From NCBI RefSeq assembly GCF_900496965.1, contig NZ_UFQB01000003.1, forward strand, positions 124,001 to 188,000: a DNA stretch of 64,000 bases, in the 5' to 3' direction. Shown here piece after piece: positions 18,747 through 26,831 of this stretch. The stretch comes from Achromobacter agilis. Its GTDB lineage: Bacteria > Pseudomonadota > Gammaproteobacteria > Burkholderiales > Burkholderiaceae_B. Below the pieces are notes generated by a model. The model saw only the letters and a list, made by a program, of their open reading frames with translations. It had not been told where the DNA came from and did not search any database. Within the stretch, counting starts at the first letter, position 1; every line of letters begins with the position of its first letter. The position numbers and the translations under genes are program-made.

Positions 18747-19715
18747 ATGATGAAGCAACGATGGCGTTCCGTCATCGCTGCGGCGGCGCTTTGCGCTGCC
18801 GCCGGAGCGGCATGGGGACAGGGGTATCCGGACAGGCCGGTGAGGTTGATCGTGCCGTTCCCGCCGGGCGGTTCGGTGGACTACGTGGCGCGCAATATCG
18901 CGCCGGTGCTGTCGCAGAAACTGGGGCAGACGGTGGTGGTGGACAACAAGGGCGGCGCGTCCGGCACCATCGGCACGGCGGAATTGGCGCGCGCGCCCGC
19001 CGATGGTTATACGCTGATGCTGGCCTTCGATTCGCACGCGGTCAATGGTTCGCTTTACAAGAACCTGCAATACGACACGATCAAGTCGTTCGACTACATC
19101 AGCCTGATCGGCACCATGCCCGCGGTGCTGCTGACGGCCAAGAAAACCGGCATCACCACCTTGCAGCAGTTCCTGGACTATGCGCGCGCGCATCCGGGGC
19201 AGGTGAACTACGGCTCGTCCGGCGTGGGCGGCTCCAATCACCTCAACCTGGCGGCGCTCGCCGCCCGCACGGACATCAAGGTGACGCACGTGCCCTACCG
19301 CGGGGGCGGACCGATGTTCAATGCGATCCTGGGCGGCGAGGTGGACGTGGTGATCGCCAGCCTGCCCACCATCGTCGGCTTCGTGCAGGGCGGGCGGCTG
19401 AATGCGCTGGCCATCGGATCGGCGAAGCCGGCGCCCGCATTGCCGGACGTTCCGCCCATCGCCGAGCTGGTGCCGGGCTTCGAAGCCTATTCATGGGTCG
19501 GCATGCTGGCGCCGGCGGGCTTGCCGCCCGACGTGCGCCAGCGTGTGCAGCAGGCTCTGCGCGACACGCTGGCAACGCCTCAGGTCAAGAACAGCATGGA
19601 GCAGGGCGGCTTCAACATCGTCTCCAGCTCGCCCGAGGAGTTCCAGCAGCGCGTGCAGGCCGAATCGCAGCGCTGGGACAAGCTCATACGCGATACGGGG
19701 ATCAAGATCGAGTGA
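18747..19715 (+). CDS. Bug-family tripartite tricarboxylate transporter receptor
   Basis: A 322-residue periplasmic receptor of the TctC/Bug family, with a signal peptide ending near AAWGQ. The mature N-terminus YPDRPVRLIVPFPPGG is the family hallmark, followed by VPYRGGGP and the C-terminal motif around SSPEEF. An AAAGGAGA site precedes the ATG. It is the last gene of the CoA-transferase unit and probably binds the carboxylate that is then CoA-activated. No TctA or TctB membrane partners are in the window, as is common for Bug proteins. Confidence 0.9.
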   Translation: MMKQRWRSVIAAAALCAAAGAAWGQGYPDRPVRLIVPFPPGGSVDYVARNIAPVLSQKLGQTVVVDNKGGASGTIGTAELARAPADGYTLMLAFDSHAVNGSLYKNLQYDTIKSFDYISLIGTMPAVLLTAKKTGITTLQQFLDYARAHPGQVNYGSSGVGGSNHLNLAALAARTDIKVTHVPYRGGGPMFNAILGGEVDVVIASLPTIVGFVQGGRLNALAIGSAKPAPALPDVPPIAELVPGFEAYSWVGMLAPAGLPPDVRQRVQQALRDTLATPQVKNSMEQGGFNIVSSSPEEFQQRVQAESQRWDKLIRDTGIKIE

Positions 19716-19745
19716 TCCCCGTCCATGCCGCCGCCCGCCGCCGTT

Positions 19746-21275
19746 TCAGCCCTTGAGCCCCAGCCGCCTTGCCAGCTTGTGCAGGTTGCTGGGGTCGACC
19801 TCCAGGGCGCGTGCGGCGACGGCCCAGTTGCCCTGGTGCGCCGCCAGCGCGCGGCGGATCGCCTGGCGCTGGCAGGCATCCACCGCGTCGCGCAGCGCCA
19901 GAGTGGGGCCTGCGGGTTCGGGCATATCGATGTCTTCATCGGGCCCGGCCACCTCCATGTCGCCGTCGGACAGGTCCAGCAGCTTGGCGCTCAGCGTAAC
20001 GATTTCGTTGCGGCTGGCGCCGTGGCTGACGGCCTTGATGGCGGCGCGGCTGATGACGTGCTCCAGTTCGCGCACGTTGCCGGGCCAGCGGTAGCGGCGC
20101 AGCATTTCCTCGGCCTCGGGCGACAGCCTCAGGCTGCGCAGCCCCAGGCGCGCGCGGTTCAGCTCCAGGTAGCGTCCGGCCAGCAGCAGCACGTCGTTGC
20201 CGCGATCGCGCAGCGGCGGGATCGGGATCGGGTAGACGGACAGGCGGTGATAGAGATCGGCGCGGAAGTCCCCCGCGCGCACCAGGTCGCGCAGGCTGCG
20301 GTTGGTGGCGGCCACGATGCGCACGTCCACCCTGCGCGGGCGGTCGTCGCCCAGCCGCTGGATTTCGCCGTTCTGCAAGGTGCGCAGCAGCTTGGCCTGC
20401 ACCAGTAGAGGCAACTCTCCCACTTCGTCCAGGAACAGCGTGCCGCCGTTGGCGGCCTCGAAGCGGCCCGGGCGGTCGGTGACCGCTCCCGAGAACGCGC
20501 CCTTGGCGTGGCCAAACAGTTCGCTTTCGGCCAGGGACTCGGGCAGGGCGGCGCAATTCACGTGCACCAGGGGCTTGTCGCGGCGGCGCGAAAGACGGTG
20601 CACGCGGTGCGCGAACAGCTCCTTGCCCACGCCGGTTTCGCCCAGCAGCAGGATGGGCAGTTCGGAATCCGCGACCACTTCGATCTCGTGCAGCAGGCGG
20701 CCGATGGATTCGCTCTGGCCGAGGATCTCGTTGCTGTCGGGGGCGGCGCTGTCGGTCGGTTCCGCGCCGCGCGCCACGCGCAGCGCCCGGATCTCGGCTT
20801 CCAGCCGCGTGGTCCGCAGCGCGGCTTCCAGCACCACGATGTAGTCGCGCAGATCGGATTGGGCCTCCGCGTCGAAAGTGCCGACCTCCAGCGCGTCCAG
20901 GGTCAGCACGCCCCAGGGCCGCCCCTCGATGTGCAGGCTAGTGCCCATGCAGTCGTGCACGGGCAGCGGTTCGCCCGCCATGCCGTTGATCAGCCCGTCG
21001 TACGGATCGGGCAAGGTGCTGTCGTGATGAAAGCAGGTGACGCCGCGCCGCGCGAGGATGGCCGCCAGCCTCGGATGATGTTGCACGGCGAAGCGGCGCC
21101 CCAGCGCGTCCTGCGTCAGGCCGTCCACCGCGACGGGACGCAGGTGGTCTTCTTCCAGCTGCAGGAGCGCCACGGCGCCGCAGCGGAAGTGCGCGCGCAG
21201 GCTGGAAAGCAGCCGCTGGAGGCGGACGGCGGGGGGAAGGTCGACGACCAGATCGGCGAGCAGGAGGTTTTGCAT
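19746..21275 (-). CDS. norR: NorR-like nitric oxide-responsive sigma-54 activator
   Basis: A 509-residue enhancer-binding protein, close to the length of E. coli NorR. The N-terminal GAF domain (about 20-170) keeps Asp90, Asp93, His107 and Cys109, spaced like the residues around the non-haem iron in NorR. The AAA+ domain has Walker A GETGVGKE and the sigma-54 contact loop GAFSGA (GAFTGA variant), and the C-terminus has a Fis-type helix-turn-helix (GNWAVAARALEVD). The start at 21275 was chosen because the protein then begins like NorR; longer in-frame starts run through the operator region. It is divergent from a Fe-S repair gene, with three GT-N7-AC sites between. Confidence 0.9.
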   Translation of the reverse strand: MQNLLLADLVVDLPPAVRLQRLLSSLRAHFRCGAVALLQLEEDHLRPVAVDGLTQDALGRRFAVQHHPRLAAILARRGVTCFHHDSTLPDPYDGLINGMAGEPLPVHDCMGTSLHIEGRPWGVLTLDALEVGTFDAEAQSDLRDYIVVLEAALRTTRLEAEIRALRVARGAEPTDSAAPDSNEILGQSESIGRLLHEIEVVADSELPILLLGETGVGKELFAHRVHRLSRRRDKPLVHVNCAALPESLAESELFGHAKGAFSGAVTDRPGRFEAANGGTLFLDEVGELPLLVQAKLLRTLQNGEIQRLGDDRPRRVDVRIVAATNRSLRDLVRAGDFRADLYHRLSVYPIPIPPLRDRGNDVLLLAGRYLELNRARLGLRSLRLSPEAEEMLRRYRWPGNVRELEHVISRAAIKAVSHGASRNEIVTLSAKLLDLSDGDMEVAGPDEDIDMPEPAGPTLALRDAVDACQRQAIRRALAAHQGNWAVAARALEVDPSNLHKLARRLGLKG

Positions 21276-21278
21276 GGG

Positions 21279-21289
21279 GTGAATTTTAC
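21279..21289. promoter_or_regulatory. NorR-type site 1
   Basis: GTGAATTTTAC fits GT-N7-AC. It lies 4 bases upstream of the norR start codon, so binding could also autoregulate norR. Confidence 0.55.
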
Positions 21290-21298
21290 CGCTTGACG

Positions 21299-21309
21299 GT
21301 GAATACAAC
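21299..21309. promoter_or_regulatory. NorR-type site 2
   Basis: GTGAATACAAC fits GT-N7-AC and starts 20 bases after site 1, about two helical turns, placing both on the same face of the DNA. Confidence 0.5.
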
Positions 21310-21323
21310 CCCATCCGTTTGGG

Positions 21324-21334
21324 GTGATATTCAC
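21324..21334. promoter_or_regulatory. NorR-type site 3
   Basis: GTGATATTCAC lies inside the perfect inverted repeat GGGTGA-TAT-TCACCC. It is the best palindrome of the three and begins 25 bases after site 2. Three such sites match the enhancer arrangement known for NorR. Confidence 0.65.
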
Positions 21335-21373
21335 CCTTTAATTTGCAGATGATTGATAAATCACAACTTTTTC

Positions 21374-21390
21374 CTGGCACGGTTTTCGCT
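21374..21390 (+). promoter_or_regulatory. Sigma-54 (-24/-12) promoter
   Basis: CTGGCACGGTTTTCGCT has the GG and GC doublets separated by exactly ten bases and a consensus TGGCAC at -24. It lies 37 bases upstream of the chosen start of the Fe-S repair gene and downstream of the three NorR-type sites, so it is the expected NorR-driven promoter. Confidence 0.8.
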
Positions 21391-21427
21391 TTTATCCAGG
21401 TACCCGTCACGATCAATGGAGAAGACG

Positions 21428-22123
21428 ATGAGCATGGTCGAGCAATCCCTGGGACAGTTGGCCCGCAGCATTCCTGGCGCCACTCAGGTTTTTCATGAAT
21501 ACGAACTGGATTTCTGCTGCGGCGGCAAGAAAAGCCTGGCCGAAGCGGCGGCCCAGCGTTCGCTGGACGCGGCGCAGATCGAAGCCCGCCTGATCGCGCT
21601 GGCGCAGAATGCCTCCCCCGAAACGGACTGGGGCTTGGCCTCGCCGGCGGAGCTGATCGATCACATCCTGGAGCGCTATCACGAGGTGCACCGCCAGCAG
21701 CTGCCCGAGCTGATCCGGCTGGCGCTGAAAGTGGAGCAGGTGCATGCCGACAGCCCGGACTGCCCGACCGGCCTGGCGGACCACCTGCGCGTCATGCAGC
21801 AGGAGCTGGAAAGCCATATGCAGAAAGAGGAGCAGGTGTTGTTTCCGATGCTGGCGCGTGGGCACGGCGCCATGGCGACCATGCCCATCCGGGTCATGCG
21901 CATGGAGCACGACGACCACGGCGTGGCGCTGGAGCGGCTGCTTGCCCTGACCAACGGCGTGACCTTGCCGCGCGCCGCCTGCAATACCTGGCGGGCGCTG
22001 TACCTGGGCATCCGGACCTTCAAGGAAGACCTGATGGCGCACATACACCTGGAGAACAACATCCTGTTTGAAAACGCCGCCGGCCCGGCCGAGCCGCCCG
22101 CCATGCAACGGACGGTGGGCTGA
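21428..22123 (+). CDS. ytfE: Iron-sulfur cluster repair di-iron protein (RIC/YtfE/ScdA family)
   Basis: A 231-residue RIC protein. The N-terminal ScdA_N/DUF542 domain (about 5-60) ends in the FCCGG cysteine pair. A hemerythrin-like four-helix domain follows, with His and Glu residues in HEVHRQQLPEL, MQKEEQVLFP, MEHDDHG and HIHLENNILF that would hold the di-iron site. The start at 21428 uses the GGAGA site just upstream; ATG 21416 is an alternative. It is expressed from a sigma-54 promoter under NorR and repairs nitrosatively or oxidatively damaged Fe-S clusters. Confidence 0.9.
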   Translation: MSMVEQSLGQLARSIPGATQVFHEYELDFCCGGKKSLAEAAAQRSLDAAQIEARLIALAQNASPETDWGLASPAELIDHILERYHEVHRQQLPELIRLALKVEQVHADSPDCPTGLADHLRVMQQELESHMQKEEQVLFPMLARGHGAMATMPIRVMRMEHDDHGVALERLLALTNGVTLPRAACNTWRALYLGIRTFKEDLMAHIHLENNILFENAAGPAEPPAMQRTVG

Positions 22124-22181
22124 AGACGACGAAAGCGTGGGGGCGGGGCGATCGGCCCCGCCGGGCCCGAGGGAATCCGGC

Positions 22182-22592
22182 ATGAACATCGACAAATTCA
22201 AACAGCAACACGTAGATATCCTGCAGGGCATCGCTTCGCTGCGCCGGCTGGCGCATGCGGGCGTGGTCCGCAACGCGGCCGAGATCGCGCGTGGCATAGT
22301 GTCCATCAGCGCGACGATCAAGCTGCACCTGGCCGTAGAGGACAGGGCCTTGTATCCCGCCGTGGCCCGCAGCGCCGACGCGGACCTGGCCCGCACCAGC
22401 CGCGCCTTCCAGGATGAAATGGACGAGATCGCGCGCAGCTACGAGGACTTCGCCCGCCGCTGGAACAATGCGGGCAGCCTGGAACGGGACGAAGCGGGTT
22501 TCCGGGCGGACGCCAATATCGTGCTGCGTCGCGTCCACGAACGCATGCAGCGCGAAAACCGCGATCTCTATCCCCGCATCGAGGCGATGTAG
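22182..22592 (+). CDS. Small hemerythrin-like protein
   Basis: A 136-residue four-helix protein with hemerythrin-type histidine/glutamate motifs (KQQHVDIL, HLAVEDRALYP, RRVHERMQRENRDLYP). A GAGGGAA ribosome site precedes the ATG. It lies 58 bases behind the RIC gene in the same direction, so it probably shares the NorR-controlled message and has a role in NO or oxygen sensing, storage or detoxification. The exact function is not readable from sequence. It converges with the next gene, with a 3-base gap. Confidence 0.8.
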   Translation: MNIDKFKQQHVDILQGIASLRRLAHAGVVRNAAEIARGIVSISATIKLHLAVEDRALYPAVARSADADLARTSRAFQDEMDEIARSYEDFARRWNNAGSLERDEAGFRADANIVLRRVHERMQRENRDLYPRIEAM

Positions 22593-22595
22593 CGC

Positions 22596-22904
22596 CTAGC
22601 GTTCCTCGGGAGGGATGCCCTCCAGGCTGCGCAGCAGGCTTGCATGGGCGGCCAGGTCGACGGGGCGGTGCTTGCGCTCCGTGCTGGCCGGGTACCGGCC
22701 CAGGTAGTTTCCGCCCTTGCGGTCGCTGGCCGGCCGCACGGGACGGGGCGTGAAGCCGCCGCCGCAGTTGGGGCAGGCATTGCCCAGCAGGCCTTCCGCG
22801 CAATCGGCGCAGAAGGTGCATTCAAAGCTGCATATCCTGGCCTTGGCGGATGCCGGCGGCAGCGCGGTGTCGCAGTGTTCGCAAGTGGGGCGCAGGGCGA
22901 GCAT
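22596..22904 (-). CDS. DUF1272 small zinc-ribbon-like protein
   Basis: A 102-residue protein with a run of CxxC-type pairs (CEHC, CSFEC, CADC, CPNC) in the first 45 residues, typical of DUF1272. An AGGAG site precedes the ATG at 22904. The cysteines probably bind one or two zinc ions. The tail after residue 55 is basic and variable. No function is known to me. Confidence 0.8.
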   Translation of the reverse strand: MLALRPTCEHCDTALPPASAKARICSFECTFCADCAEGLLGNACPNCGGGFTPRPVRPASDRKGGNYLGRYPASTERKHRPVDLAAHASLLRSLEGIPPEER

Positions 22905-23067
22905 GGTGGACTCCTGGGACGGTGGGATTCCAGGGTAGGCGCTTGCGGGCCGGAGGGCCATGCAGATCCGGACACAAAAGGAATGAAAACGGCCATGCGC
23001 GGGACGCATATCCGGCCCCGGCCGCCTGTAAACTCGGGAAACCTTACGGGGCGACAGGGGATTTTTG

Positions 23068-23985
23068 ATGGCCGGAAGCAGTTTCTTTGCATTGTTCGAC
23101 GACATCGCCACCATCCTGGACGATGTGTCCGTCATGACCAAGGTGGCCGCCAAGAAAACCGCGGGGGTCCTGGGCGACGACCTGGCGCTGAATGCGCAGC
23201 AGGTCACCGGCGTGCCCGTCAATCGCGAGCTGGCGGTGGTCTGGGCGGTCGCCAAGGGCTCCTTCATCAACAAGCTGATCCTGGTGCCGGCGGCGCTGCT
23301 CATCAGCGCTTTCGCGCCCTGGGCGATCACGCCGCTCCTGATGCTCGGCGGCGCGTTCCTCTGCTACGAAGGCGTCGAGAAACTGGCTCATAAATACCTG
23401 TCGCACGGCGATTCGCCGGAAGGCCACCACGCGGCGCTTTCCGAAGCCCTGCAGGACCGGGCCGTCGACATGGTCGCCTTCGAACGGTCCAAGATCAAGG
23501 GGGCGGTGCGCACCGACTTCATCCTGTCGGCGGAAATCATCGTCATCAGCCTGGGGGCGGTGGCGGGTGCCGATTTCACGCGCCAGGTCCTGGTGCTGTC
23601 CATCATCGCCGTCGCGATGACGATCGGCGTCTATGGCCTGGTGGCCGGCATCGTCAAGCTGGATGACCTGGGCCTGTACCTCAGCCGCAAGTCCTCGCGG
23701 GCGCTGGCCTGGCTGGGCGGCCGCATCGTGGGCGCCGCGCCCTATCTGATGAAGACGCTCTCCGTGGTGGGTACCGCCGCCATGTTCATGGTCGGCGGCG
23801 CCATCCTGACGCACGGAATCGCGCCCGTGCATGCCCTGATCGAACACGCCGCCGCCGCGGTGGGCGAGGGCAGCGTGATCCCGGCGCTGGTGTCCACCCT
23901 GCTCAACGCCCTGTTCGGCATCGTCGCCGGGGCCGTGGTGCTGGGGGCGGTCGGTCTGGCCAAGCGGCTGTTCGGAAAGCGCTGA
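23068..23985 (+). CDS. DUF808 (YedI-like) inner-membrane protein
   Basis: A protein of about 305 residues with several hydrophobic segments (near 72-100, 152-200 and 231-300). The N-terminus [20 protein letters not shown] and the VNRELAVVW region are typical of the DUF808/YedI family. I took the ATG at 23068; the preceding TTG would add one residue. It is monocistronic. Molecular function is not established. Confidence 0.85.
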   Translation: MAGSSFFALFDDIATILDDVSVMTKVAAKKTAGVLGDDLALNAQQVTGVPVNRELAVVWAVAKGSFINKLILVPAALLISAFAPWAITPLLMLGGAFLCYEGVEKLAHKYLSHGDSPEGHHAALSEALQDRAVDMVAFERSKIKGAVRTDFILSAEIIVISLGAVAGADFTRQVLVLSIIAVAMTIGVYGLVAGIVKLDDLGLYLSRKSSRALAWLGGRIVGAAPYLMKTLSVVGTAAMFMVGGAILTHGIAPVHALIEHAAAAVGEGSVIPALVSTLLNALFGIVAGAVVLGAVGLAKRLFGKR

Positions 23986-23991
23986 CGCCCA

Positions 23992-24009
23992 GCGCGCCCT
24001 GGGGCGCGC
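23992..24009. terminator. GC-rich hairpin after the DUF808 gene
   Basis: GCGCGCCC and GGGCGCGC form an inverted repeat just past the stop codon. There is no T-run after it, so it is only a weak terminator candidate. Confidence 0.35.
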
Positions 24010-24061
24010 GCCGCTTTCCTAGGGAATCCCCTGCCTTGTTGTGCCGGACTACTGACGCCTA

Positions 24062-24077
24062 AAATTGGCGCCAATTT
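24062..24077. promoter_or_regulatory. GntR-type operator, copy 1
   Basis: AAATTGGCGCCAATTT is a perfect 16-base palindrome 69 bases upstream of the hydrolase start at 24147. Its core TTGGCGCCAA recurs at 29326-29335 and 38459-38468, each time in front of a related gene. The GntR protein at 28577 is the natural candidate to bind it. Confidence 0.6.
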
Positions 24078-24146
24078 AGGTAATCATTGTTTCGACCACC
24101 GGCATAGACCATGGCGCGCCCAAGCGGCCATGGAAACGAGGAAATC

Positions 24147-25010
24147 ATGCAGTCCGACGCAGCACTCGCCATCCAACCCGACGCCGACCGCGCCCGGGCC
24201 ATCTACGACCTGGGCCACAGCACCGTCTTCGCCGCGCGTACCGATCCGCGCTTTTCCTATTGCATGTACGTGCCGCCGCACATCGACGCGGCCAAACATC
24301 CGATGGAACTGGTCGTGATCATGCACGGCACGGGCCGGGCCTTCGTGGAATATCGCGACGCGTTCGCGGAATTCGCCCGCTGGAACGATTGCATCGTGCT
24401 GTGCCCGCTGTTCCCCGTCAGCCCGTTGGGCGACGGCAACCGCGACGGCTTCAAGCAACTGCGCGAAGGCGACATCCGCTATGACCAGGTCCTGCTGGAC
24501 ATGGTGGCGGAGGTGGGCGAGAAATTCGGCCGCGATTTCAAGCAGTTCGCCCTGTTCGGCTATTCGGGCGGCGGCCAGTTCGTGAACCGCTTTGCGCTGT
24601 TGCATCCGGAAAGCCTGTGGGCCGTGTCGATCGGCGCGCCGGGCTCGGTGACGCTGCTGGACCCGGACCAGGACTGGTGGGTGGGCGTGCGCGACGTGGA
24701 AGCCCGCTATGGCAAGCGCATCGACGTGGACGCCCTGCGCAAGGTGGCCGTGCACATGATCGTTGGCAAGGCGGACCTGGAAACCTGGGAAATCACCCAC
24801 CGCGAAGGCGGCAAGTTTTTCATGCCGGGTGCCAACTCCGCCGGCAAGAACCGTCCGGAACGCCTGGAATCGCTGCGCCGTTCGTTCGAGGCGGCGGGCG
24901 TGGATGTGACGCTGGACATGGTGGACAACGTGCCGCATGACGGCCTGAAATGCGTTGGCCAGGTCCAGGATTTCCTGGCCGCGGCGCTGGCCAGGCTGCG
25001 CAATGCGTAA
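24147..25010 (+). CDS. Alpha/beta hydrolase
   Basis: A 287-residue alpha/beta-hydrolase. The oxyanion-hole region is VIMHGTGRAF, the nucleophile elbow GYSGGG is near residue 140, and a late histidine sits in VPHDGL. A GAGGAA site precedes the ATG at 24147; ATG 24111 would add 12 residues with no ribosome site. It is the first gene of a rightward unit leading into dipeptide-type permeases, behind an operator copy. It may hydrolyse an ester or amide substrate or product of the imported compound; the substrate is unknown. Confidence 0.75.
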   Translation: MQSDAALAIQPDADRARAIYDLGHSTVFAARTDPRFSYCMYVPPHIDAAKHPMELVVIMHGTGRAFVEYRDAFAEFARWNDCIVLCPLFPVSPLGDGNRDGFKQLREGDIRYDQVLLDMVAEVGEKFGRDFKQFALFGYSGGGQFVNRFALLHPESLWAVSIGAPGSVTLLDPDQDWWVGVRDVEARYGKRIDVDALRKVAVHMIVGKADLETWEITHREGGKFFMPGANSAGKNRPERLESLRRSFEAAGVDVTLDMVDNVPHDGLKCVGQVQDFLAAALARLRNA

Positions 25011-25071
25011 CACCGGAATCGTGAAGAGCGCGCGGCGCGGATGCGCGCGCGCGGGGCAATAGGAGAGGGCC

Positions 25072-26016
25072 ATGCTGCGTTTCGCGCTATCCCGTATCGT
25101 CATGGCGGTGCCCACGCTGCTGATCGTGGCGGTGGCCGTGTTCGTGATGATTCGGCTCATTCCCGGCGACCCGGCCCAGCTGCTGCTGGGCGACTTGGCC
25201 ACGCCGGCCGCGCTGGCGGACCTGCGGGCTAAGCTGGGCCTGGACCAGACCTGGGCGGCCCAGTTCGGAATCTGGTTCGGCAACATGCTGCACGGCGACC
25301 TGGGCGCGTCCATCAACACCGGCCAGCCCGTGCTGCCGCTGGTGTGGGACCGCTTCCTGATCAGCGGCCGCGTGGTGCTGGTGGCGGTGCTGTTCGCCGC
25401 GCTGGTGGCGGTGCCGGCCGGCATGATCGCGGCCTGGAAGCAGAACAAGGCGCCGGACCTGTTCCTGGTGGGCTCGGCCACGCTATTGGTGTCCATCCCG
25501 ACCTTCTGGCTGGGCCTGCTGCTGCTGATCTTTTTCGGCTTGAAGCTGCAATGGCTGCCGGTGGTGGGCTACGTATCCATCGGCGATGACTGGAAGGCCG
25601 GCCTGCTGTATCTGGTCATGCCCATCGTCACGCTGTTCCTGCACGAGATCGGCGTGCTGATGCGCATGGCGCGGGCCAGCACGCTAGAGGTCCTGCGGCT
25701 GGACTACATCACCCACGCGCGCGCCAAGGGCCTGTCCGAATCGGCCGTGCTGATGCGCCACGCCTTCCGCAACGCCTTCGGCCCCACCTGGACGCTGATC
25801 GGCCTGGTGCTGGGCAATCTGCTGGGCGGCATCGCGGTCGTGGAGACCGTGTTCACGATTCCCGGGCTGGGCCGCTTGCTGGTGGATTCGATCTTCGCCC
25901 GCGACTATCCCGTTATCCAGGGCTGCCTGCTGTTCGTGGGCGTGGTCTACGTGATCGTGAACCTGCTCATCGACCTCTGCTATCCCATCTTCGACCCGAG
26001 AGTGACCGCCGAATGA
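25072..26016 (+). CDS. dppB: Dipeptide/oligopeptide-type ABC permease (DppB family)
   Basis: A 314-residue permease with six membrane segments and the family N-terminus (RFALSRIVMAVPTLLIVAV, then IPGDPAQLLLG). The coupling loop is YITHARAKGLSE near residue 220. An AGGAGAG site precedes the ATG. It overlaps the next permease by 4 bases (ATGA). Function: half of the channel importing a peptide-like ligand. Confidence 0.88.
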   Translation: MLRFALSRIVMAVPTLLIVAVAVFVMIRLIPGDPAQLLLGDLATPAALADLRAKLGLDQTWAAQFGIWFGNMLHGDLGASINTGQPVLPLVWDRFLISGRVVLVAVLFAALVAVPAGMIAAWKQNKAPDLFLVGSATLLVSIPTFWLGLLLLIFFGLKLQWLPVVGYVSIGDDWKAGLLYLVMPIVTLFLHEIGVLMRMARASTLEVLRLDYITHARAKGLSESAVLMRHAFRNAFGPTWTLIGLVLGNLLGGIAVVETVFTIPGLGRLLVDSIFARDYPVIQGCLLFVGVVYVIVNLLIDLCYPIFDPRVTAE

Positions 26017-26831
26017 AAAAGCGAATCCCGGCCAACGCGCTATTGGGCGGCGCGATCGTGGCCCTGATGATCGTCGCGGCGATCATGGGCGCCTTCTGGA
26101 CGCCACACGACCCGCTCAAGATCAACTTCGCGGCGCGCCTGCGGCCGCCCGGCGGGGATTTCCTGCTGGGCACGGACGAGTTCGGCCGCGACGAACTGTC
26201 CCGCCTGCTGGCGGGAGCGTCCAGCAGCGTCTGGATCAGCCTCCTGACCGTGACCTTCGCCATCGTGGCGGGCACGGCCATCGGCACCCTGACGGGTTTC
26301 GTGCGGGGCTGGACCGACCGCATCATCATGGCCTTCAACAATGCGCTGCTGGCCTTTCCAGGCCTGCTGCTGGCGCTGGGTCTGCTGGCCGTGGTGGGCG
26401 CGAACAAGTACGGCATCATCCTGGCGCTGGGCCTGGCCTACACGCCTTCGGTGACGCGCATCGTGCGCGGCACGGTGCTGTCCCTGCGCGAGAAAGAGTT
26501 CATCGAGTCTTCCCGCGTGCTGGGCAATTCCGAGCTCTACACCATGTTCCGCCATGTGCTGCCCAATTGTGTGGCGCCGCTGACGGTGCTGGCCACGTCC
26601 ATGTTCGGCTGGGTGATCCTGGCGGAAAGCGCGCTGTCCTTCCTGGGCCTGGGCGTGCCGCCGCCCGCGCCCACCTGGGGCAACATGCTCGCGGCGGCGC
26701 GGCCGTTCATGGCGCAGGCTTCCTATCTTTCCATTCTTCCCGGCCTGGCCATCGCGCTCGCGCTGCTGGGGATCAACCTGCTGGGCGACGCGGTGCGAGA
26801 CCGCTTCGATCCCCGCATGAGGGGCGTGTAA
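26013..26831 (+). CDS. dppC: Dipeptide/oligopeptide-type ABC permease (DppC family)
   Basis: A 272-residue DppC-type permease. Family features are LGTDEFGRDELSRLLAG near residue 50, the coupling loop IESSRVLGNSEL, and the C-terminal GDAVRDRFDPRM. Its stop shares one base with the start of the ATPase (TAATG), so the genes are translationally coupled. Confidence 0.88.
   Translation: MKKRIPANALLGGAIVALMIVAAIMGAFWTPHDPLKINFAARLRPPGGDFLLGTDEFGRDELSRLLAGASSSVWISLLTVTFAIVAGTAIGTLTGFVRGWTDRIIMAFNNALLAFPGLLLALGLLAVVGANKYGIILALGLAYTPSVTRIVRGTVLSLREKEFIESSRVLGNSELYTMFRHVLPNCVAPLTVLATSMFGWVILAESALSFLGLGVPPPAPTWGNMLAAARPFMAQASYLSILPGLAIALALLGINLLGDAVRDRFDPRMRGV

Noticed and set aside
21350-21368. FNR/Dnr-like site near TTGATAAATCACAA
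   Set aside because: Differs from TTGAT-N4-ATCAA at two key bases and lies too close to the sigma-54 promoter to be convincing.
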